Positions 56,975 to 64,000 of a stretch of DNA of 64,000 nt are shown here, piece by piece. Position 1 is the stretch's first letter. Each line of letters opens with the position of its first letter. The DNA is from Aricia agestis. Its lineage: Eukaryota; Arthropoda; Insecta; Lepidoptera; Lycaenidae. The translations under genes were made by a program, and so were the position numbers. The notes beneath the pieces were generated by a model. That model did no database searches. It had not been told where the DNA came from and saw only the letters and a list, made by a program, of their open reading frames with translations. Location: NCBI RefSeq assembly GCF_905147365.1, contig NC_056423.1:5994501-6058500 (forward strand). The letters run 5' to 3'.

Positions 56975-58163
56975 TCTATACTAATATTATAAAGCGGTAG
57001 AGTTTGTTTGTTAGTTTGTTTGTTTGTTTGTTTGTTTGTTTGTTTGAACGCGCTAATCTCAGGAACTACTGGTCCGATTTGAAAAATTCTTTCAGTGTTA
57101 GCTAGCCCATTTATCGAGGAAGGCTATAGGCTATATTTTATCACGTTGAGATTAATAGGAGCGAAGAAATAGAGAAAAGTGTGGAAAAAACGGGAGAAAT
57201 TATTTGAAATGGCTTATTTGAACGCGCTAATCTCAGGAACTACTGCTCCGATTTGTAAAACTCTTTCAGTGTTAGATAGACCATTTATCTAGAAAGGCTA
57301 TAGGCTATATTTTATCACGCTGAAACTAATGGGAGCGAAGAAATAGTGGAAAATGTGGAAAAAATGGGGGAAGTTATTTGAAAGGGCTTATCTCACGAAC
57401 TACTGGAGCAATTTTTCTGTTATTTGGCACAGATAAGAAGTAGACCACGTGAAGGATCGTAGGCTATTTTTGTGGACTAATTTGTCTCTGAAATATCTAA
57501 TTTACGCGGGCGAAGCTGCGCGGAACGTTATATTTCGCGTGGTCACGACATCACGCGTAAACGGCTGGACCCATTTTGCTGAAATTTGGTATAAAGATAC
57601 TTTGAGTCCCAAAAAAAAAAAAAACATAGGATTCATTTTGTCCCGGAAAAATGTACGGTTACTGCACCATATACTTTTATGATTTGCGCGTGAACTATTC
57701 AATCTATTTTGATGGAATTTGGTATGGATATACTTTGAGTCTCGGCAAAGGATAATGAATACAAATTTTGTCCCGGAAAATGTACGGTTCCCGCACAATA
57801 AACTTTAATGATTATCGCCTAAACTATTCAATCTATTTTGATGAAATTTTGGTATGGCAATATGGAAATACTTTCAGTCTCGGGAAAGGACAAGGGATAC
57901 TTTTTACCCCGGAAAATATACGGTTCCCGCCAATAAACTTTTATGATTCTCGCCTAAACTATTTAATCTATTTTGATGAAATTTGCCATGGAGATTGGAA
58001 ATACTAATTTGAATCTGGGACAAGGAATGTTTTTTGTTCCGGAAAAATGTGTGGTTCCCACACAATATACTTTTCTGATTTGCGCGTAAACGACTCAATC
58101 AATATACGGGAACAACAGCTATAAACTAATGTCCACGCGGACGAAGTCGCGGGCTACAGCTAG
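56975..58163 (+). mobile_element. Composite non-autonomous Helitron (1.2 kb)
   Basis: Starts TCTATACTAATATTATAA after A and ends GCGGGCTACAGCTAG before T. It holds a GTTT array, two to three units of about 180 bp as in 7136-8294, and the remains of an internal Helitron 3' end (GAAGCTGCGCGGAACG at about 57513). Then come about four units of roughly 125 bp with CCCGGAAAATGTACGGTTCC. Confidence 0.78.
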
Positions 58164-58348
58164 TTTCTAATATCCATACCCTTTAATAGTCCTACACTGG
58201 TCGCTGGCTCTCCTTGGTCGTACTCCCATAGTGCGGACAGGGAGAGTCGCCGGCCAGTGTCACATAACATTTAGATTAAAAATGTGTAACGGCCAACGGG
58301 CCTCTGCGTGTTGGCTTCGGCTCCACGCATGCCTTCCAAAGATCCGGG
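58164..58348. other. Unassigned sequence
   Basis: Short spacer before the R2 repeat. Confidence 0.35.
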
Positions 58349-58748
58349 GTTTCAAACGGGTCACCCGATGGAAAGCAACTTCCGTCGCCCATGGACACTC
58401 GCAGCATCAGAAGAGCTGCAGGTGCGTTGCCGGCCTTTTAAGAGGGAATAGGGTAATAGGGGAGGGTAGAGATGGGAAGGGAAGGGAAGGGAATAGGGGA
58501 GGGTAGGGAAGGGAATAGGGGAGGGTAGGGAAGGGAATAGGGGAGGGTAGGGAAGGGAATAGGGGAGGGTAGGGAAGGGAATAGGGGAGGGTAGGGAAGG
58601 GAATAGGGTAGGGGATTGGGCCTCCGGTAAACTCACTCACTCGGCGAAACACAGCGTAAGCGCTGTTTCACGCCGGTTTTCTGTGAGAACGTGGTATTTC
58701 TCCGGTCGAGCCGGCCCATTCGTGCCGAAGCATGGCTCTCCCACGTAT
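58349..58748 (+). repeat. Dispersed repeat R2 with the longest G-rich array
   Basis: Between the two R2 units lie about seven copies of a 22-bp unit (GGGAAGGGAATAGGGGAGGG plus TA). Right end complete (GCCGGCCCATTCGTGCCGAA). Confidence 0.82.
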
Positions 58749-58779
58749 AATTGCCCGTGAGCAAGGAATACACAAACAT

Positions 58780-58912
58780 AATAATAATCTTTATTGTACA
58801 TCACGAATATATACAGTTATAAGTTATAACATACACATCAGTTAAATAAAAGTACAATTTTTGCGGCCTTATCGCTAAAAGCGATGTCTTCCAGGCAACC
58901 ATCAAAACGTTT
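58780..58912 (-). repeat. LINE 3' end
   Basis: On the minus strand: GGTTGCCTGGAAGACATCGC, TTTTAGCGATAAGGCCGCAA, and TGTACAATAAAGATTATTAT at the end. The tail carries a polyadenylation signal and ATT repeats, a common lepidopteran LINE 3' UTR. Confidence 0.65.
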
Positions 58913-60296
58913 CAGTTGAACTCCAAAACTGAAACAAACTTAAAAAAAATTAAACGCAAAAAAGTCTGTTTATTACTTATAAGTTGTTTTTTACTCTTAC
59001 AAGTTGGTTTATAATAATTCTTCTGTGGATAAACCAATATATTTAAAGCTCAAACTCCTATTGAACTGACTTTCAACATGAATTGTCTCATAAACATGCA
59101 TTCAACCTAAAATAAAAAAAAGCTTTAGAAAAATTAATATTTCTCCATAGCATCTGGGTGCACGGGAGTGCCCCCGCCAAGATGAGCCAAGCGAAGCGCG
59201 CACGGGCACTACCTACCTTTTCTCGAAACGTTTCGTCGTATTTTTGCACCCTCGTAACTTTGGTTCGGATAATGCCAGATAGTTGAAATTTTGTGGATAT
59301 AATGGCATGAGTATAATAATTAAATGCGCAAAGTTTGAATATTGTTACTATTATACTTTAGATTTTATAGGTGTCCAAAAATCCACATTTCTGGCACTAA
59401 CTCACCGATCATCAAAATTGTTAGGGTACTTCCTGAAGTCTGAGAAAGCTGAAATTTGGTATGTAGCATACTATTAGTACAGAAACAACAAAAAAATTAT
59501 TAAACCCAACCTAACTTATCCCGTCCCCTCGATATAGAGGGGGGATGTTAGTATGGGATACCTCCGTTTCTTGTTCTGGATACAAAATTAAAAATAGAGT
59601 ATAAAATATACTCCTTGTGCCAAAAAAATACGTGTTAGCCATGTGAGACCACAGACTCACAGAAAACCGGCGTCAAACACCGCTCTCACAGAAAACCGGT
59701 GTAAAACAGCGGCTCTACATGAGATCTCACTACTTTTTGACACCACGAATTATATGTTCTCATCTTGGCAACATTTTTACATGAAAATGTTTTTGGTGGG
59801 ATTTGTTTTTCCGAAACACAAAACATACTGCATTGCGGCCCAACTTTTTTGTGAAGATCTGGCATTCTGCCAGACCGCAACTCCAATGTCAGATTTCTCT
59901 GTAAATTTTTATGTTATGGAAATTGGCGGGAAAATTAAATAAAGAAACATTTTGGATTAAGTAAATATCAGGCATTAGCCGAAAGTCATATAAACCGATA
60001 TTATTTTTTCAACACTATATTATACGCAATAAATAAATGAAATTACAATTAATTATATTATTGTCAGGTTCATCATACAGGCTCTTGTTGAAAAGTGGCA
60101 ATACCCGGTATTCGTAGTAAATAAATATAGGTCGTTATAGCCGGTTTATCGCAAAGGTAATGAAAACTTGCCAGTCCTATTGATATAAATCAAATTATGC
60201 CTCAAAAAGAATGATAGATTTCCGTGAAGAGTACTCATTTTAAGGTCTTTTTCATTGGGCCATAGTGAATAAGTATTATCGCCAGCCTGATTTTCT
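58913..60296. other. Unassigned; minor R2 remnants
   Basis: 59650-59730 holds two copies of CACAGAAAACCGG, the right-end piece of R2. The 99-residue frame at 59643 starts there and has no family features. Confidence 0.4.
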
Positions 60297-60670
60297 TTTA
60301 TATAAAATAAGGGAACAAACGAGCAAACGGGTCACCAGCCTGCCTAGCATACGCCAACGAGATATCTCACTCTACATGTTTTCTCGATGTTTGATGGTTT
60401 ATCTCTTCATCTCTATTGACTCTAGCATGACAAACATTTTTTCTCGCGTAGATCTATCATCGAAATAACACATTTTCATAGAGTTTTGTCGGGATAATGT
60501 CGAGATTTTGACAGTATGAGACGAGTAGTTTTTAATTATCTCGAGAGTGAGATATCTCGTTGGCGTATGCTAGGTAGGCTGATGGAAAGCAACTAGCCGT
60601 CGCCCATGGACACTCGCAACATTATAAAAGTTGCTGGTGCGTTGACGGCCTTTTAAGAGAGAAACATGAT
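60297..60670 (+). repeat. R2 left unit split by a fold-back element
   Basis: AAACGAGCAAACGGGTCACC stops at 60336 and GATGGAAAGCAACTAG resumes at 60581. The intact repeat elsewhere gives the empty site. Confidence 0.7.
60337..60580. mobile_element. Fold-back MITE inserted in R2
   Basis: Arms of about 37 bp: AGCCTGCCTAGCATACGCCA at the left, TGGCGTATGCTAGGTAGGCT at the right, continuing through ACGAGATATCTCACTCT. No clear target duplication. Confidence 0.75.
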
Positions 60671-61964
60671 TGCACCATGTACAGTATGCACAATCGACGT
60701 ATAGATATCATAAACAATTAACGATGCATACGACTACAAACTTATGAGATTGATTCTATTTGTTCATTATCTGCCAACGTGAAAATGTAACATTATATTA
60801 ACCTCCCAATCCAATCAAACTGTCAACATATTAGAAAAACCACTAAAACGTGACAAACTCTATTCCCATTTACATAACGACAGAAATTCCTTGGCAATGG
60901 CATACATATCAAAATAACTATTGCACTTCAATATTATAGTTTTTAAATTGCAGCATTTTATTTATAGTCTTAATATTTATGTAAATAACTATTATATAAT
61001 TTTACTACCAGCCTAAGTATGCGCATTACGAATGCGAAACAACAGAAATACTTCACATTTTACTAAATTCTTCTTTTTATAAATACTACTTCACTTTATT
61101 GTTTCTGCCATACTTTTAATATTCTTATCTTCTTTATACCCATTGTAATGTAGCTGTTGCTGATGTTTATATTATATTATATATTATTATATTAGGCTTT
61201 TTAAGCGATCAATAAATTATCAATTAACACGACATCCACTTATCTCGTTAGTAAAATATCCGTGTTTTATTCCATATCGAGCTAGCCGCATCCCTTGACC
61301 TTTTTAAAAATAAATAAAATTACAATAAATTGTTTATTTCTTATAAATGAGGCGCTAAGTTAAGCTCACAGCCAATTATTACAATTTATATGTATCAACT
61401 GTGTATTTTATGAACAAAAGGCTCGGCTACTTCTGTATATGGGCAAATGTTTTAAGGACGGCTTTACTCATTTTAATCTATGGTCTTATCGAGATTGTTT
61501 ATATGATGCATATAAAAGTATTATTGTCGGATTTAAGATATTATATTTTGTTTACCGTGAACTGAGCTGTATAAGCCATCATCAGCATCAATGTCTTCGT
61601 TATTTGTTTTTTTTTGATCAAATATTTTGATGATGAGCATTTTTTACTATAGACGTTTACGCAGAAAAATAATTGTCATATTCGAAAAAAAAATCTTCCT
61701 ATACGTGGGCAGGAATAGCGTAGTCATGCTCATGAATAAGATGATTTTTTTACGTATTATAATGTTTTTTTGCATAAGCGTCCACATTAAAGCATTAGAT
61801 CAGAATTTTGCAAAGAATTGGAAAGTGGCGTCGTTTTTATAAATGACAAAGTTTAAAAGTTTACAGATTGGTACGAATTTTTTATTGTACTTATAATTTA
61901 CTTACGTATAACGGGGGTTAAAAAGCTAGTGTTAAAAAATCACACCTTTTCCTGTTAATACAAA
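60671..61964. other. Unassigned AT-rich sequence
   Basis: Short frames at 61439-61842 show no coding support. Confidence 0.4.
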
Positions 61965-62450
61965 TAATCGGCCAAGTGTGAGTCAGACTCGCGCACGAAG
62001 GGTAAAAAAATTGGCCAAGTGCGAGTTTGTCTCGCGCACGAAGGGTTTCGTACCGTTTATATAGAGCGAAAGCAGGCAAAAATTGTGTTTTTGTATGGGA
62101 GCCCCCCTTAAATATTTATTTTATTTCAATATTATTATTCTTAATTATTAAAGTAGGTACAAATATAATTAGGGATGCTGTGAAAATTTCAAGTGCCTAG
62201 CAGTTGCCAGTATTGATTACGAGCAAAAGACGCCAAAAAAATTACGTCTGTTGTATGAGAGCCCCCTCAAATATTTATTTTATTTTTAGTATTTGTTGTT
62301 ATAGCGGAAATACAAATACACAATATTATATGAAAATCTTGCTATAGCGGTTCTTGAGATACAGCCTGGAGACAGACATACAGACAGACAGACATCGAAG
62401 TCTCAGTAATAGGGTCCCGTTTTTACCCTTTGGGTACGGAACCCTAAAAA
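61965..62450 (+). repeat. Dispersed repeat R1 copy with duplicated head
   Basis: Matches 1772-2229. The first 45 bases (TCGGCCAAGTG to CGCACGAAGGGT) occur twice in tandem. Ends GGGTACGGAACCCTAAAAA. Confidence 0.7.
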
Positions 62451-63833
62451 CGTCAGGTTTCAAATTGTTAGTTACCCACTTCGTCCATACATTTCTTAAA
62501 AAATTCTCACAATAATAATTATTCCGCGTTATTTTTGTTCCAGTTATTATGAGTCAAACGTGAAGAAACTTATTTTTGATGCGCGGCACTTGGCGCTAGT
62601 TTTGGGCTTCAATGAATAACGTATTGACGTAAATTACGCAAATAAATTGTTGTTGTGGTTACGTATACTGTCGATGATGATGTACTCGTATGACGTAGGT
62701 ACTCCGAAACTTGGGAAATGCAGTTGTAATAAGAGAAACTAGTGTTGCGTCGTCGCTATATCCGATAGTGGTTATCACCGATTAAAAAAAAACAACGAAC
62801 TGCCAGAAGTGAAAAACAAAGCAAGGCAAGCGTACATTTAATTATAACGCGGTAGAAAGGGTCCATCCACATAATAATAATACGTGACAGCTTTATTGTC
62901 AAAAATAGATTTACAATGTTTTGCGTAAAATGCCCCACCCCCAAACCAGGTACAGCCTGTGCTATTTGGGATTTATTGTGCTATGGAATGGAACCATACC
63001 AAAATTTAGTGTGACGTCATCAGACTTCCGATCCTACGCTGCGCCGGTGTACTTTCCTTCGATGTAACGAATTTGCTAACACTTGTTTTAAGTCCTTCAA
63101 TATTACAAAAAAGGCCACAACGTTGCTGTAGAAGTTTTCACTTCAAGTTTATGTTAATGGATCGTAAAATATCTAAAACTCGATACTTCAATATATTTAA
63201 TTTAAAATTACATTGTATAGTCCAATTGTAAACATAGTACAAGTCATTTTTCGTTTTTTATAGCCAATAGTAAAGTATGTATTAAAATGTTTCATATCAA
63301 CAATTTATTAATCCTAATAAGACGTAAACACAGCCTTAAAAACTGTCCCGAATAGCAGACATAAATCACATCAAATAAGGTATAACACCAATCCGTAATG
63401 CGTTCGACTTTTTTGCTTAGCTTACTGAAGTATGTTTAAATTGTGTTATAGTAATTGATTTGCTATTATTTATTGGTATATCCGAATAAGGCCGATGAAG
63501 CGTGCCAGGGTACTTAGTCCAATTATTGCATTCGAAAGTTTAGATTTTAGAGTTACTTATCAAAAACATTAACTTGTACTAATATGTATTCTGTGGTAAT
63601 ACTTGAACCTAGTGCTTGCGATGTGCTGTGTCAAATATCACTATACAGTTCTTGTTTTTCATATATCATTTCTGATTGCAACGAATGCAACTTGACTTAG
63701 TATCCTGCTCAAATTTGCTACGATTATGGGCTCGATCTACTACTCGAAGAGTTTTTGCCATATAACAATATTCAAAAAATATCATTATACAATATAATAA
63801 GTTAATATATATAATAAGTTATCGTATAAGTTA
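62451..63833. other. Unassigned, about 1.4 kb
   Basis: An acceptor-like TTTTTGTTCCAG at 62542 has no open frame after it that I could defend. Confidence 0.4.
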
Positions 63834-64000
63834 TCTTATAAATATAAAATTCTCGTGTCACAATATTAGGCCGCGTACTCCTCCGAAACGGCTTTACTGA
63901 TTTTAACCAAATTTTATATGCATATTCAGTGGGTCTGAGAATCAGCTACTGGGTACTTTTTATATTGATAAATGCATTTGTTGAATAAATAATAGTAAAT
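63834..64000 (+). mobile_element. Helitron family B, cut by the window edge
   Basis: Starts TCTTATAAATATAAAATTCT after A and follows the reference copy through CTACTGGGTACTTTTTATAT. The 3' end lies beyond the window. Confidence 0.7.

Noticed and set aside
62531..62640. Possible 3' exon of the GC-rich gene after TTTTTGTTCCAG
   Set aside because: The only phase that fits the upstream donor (0) hits TGA at the third codon.

Overview
The window is eukaryotic and almost certainly lepidopteran (moth or butterfly). It is AT-rich and intron-bearing, and it is crowded with short interspersed elements. These include non-autonomous Helitrons whose 3' ends read GCGGGCAACAGCTAG before a T, tRNA-headed SINEs, hAT-like MITEs with 8-bp target duplications, a mariner relic and LINE 3' ends. 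The species cannot be named from the sequence alone. Most open frames in the window are chance frames inside repeats.

Two protein-coding loci are well supported. (1) On the minus strand, 8916 down to 4320, four exons with GT-AG junctions and matching phases encode a 153-residue membrane protein with three or four hydrophobic segments. Its introns host several transposons, one of them nested inside another. (2) On the plus strand a very GC-rich gene has a large coding exon at 46169-48185. A good candidate for the preceding exon lies at 45378-45479; it carries a strong start codon and joins in the right phase. The product is a low-complexity Pro/Ser/Arg-rich protein I do not recognise, and its 3' exons were not found. 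A weaker candidate is a pair of divergent transcription starts around 16.9-17.5 kb.

Layout: 0-4 kb, MITEs and a Helitron relic. 4.3-8.9 kb, membrane-protein gene. 9-16.5 kb, repeats, including a hAT element inserted in a LINE end and a long AT-rich fold-back. 16.7-17.5 kb, possible promoter. 18-20.7 kb, two copies of a palindromic MITE on either side of a mariner relic. 21-38 kb, mixed repeats, two tRNA-derived SINEs and long uncharacterised stretches. 38.7-39.3 kb, a 39-bp minisatellite. 40-45 kb, Helitrons and hAT MITEs. 45.4-48.2 kb, the GC-rich gene. 49.7-51.6 kb, a SINE split by a 5'-truncated R1-like LINE. 52-64 kb, more MITEs, a composite Helitron, a G-rich minisatellite repeat, and a Helitron cut by the window edge.

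I found no operon, CRISPR array, virus or cellular RNA gene. The distinctive content is the density of structurally readable transposon insertions (target duplications, nested order), the minisatellite, and the unidentified GC-rich gene.
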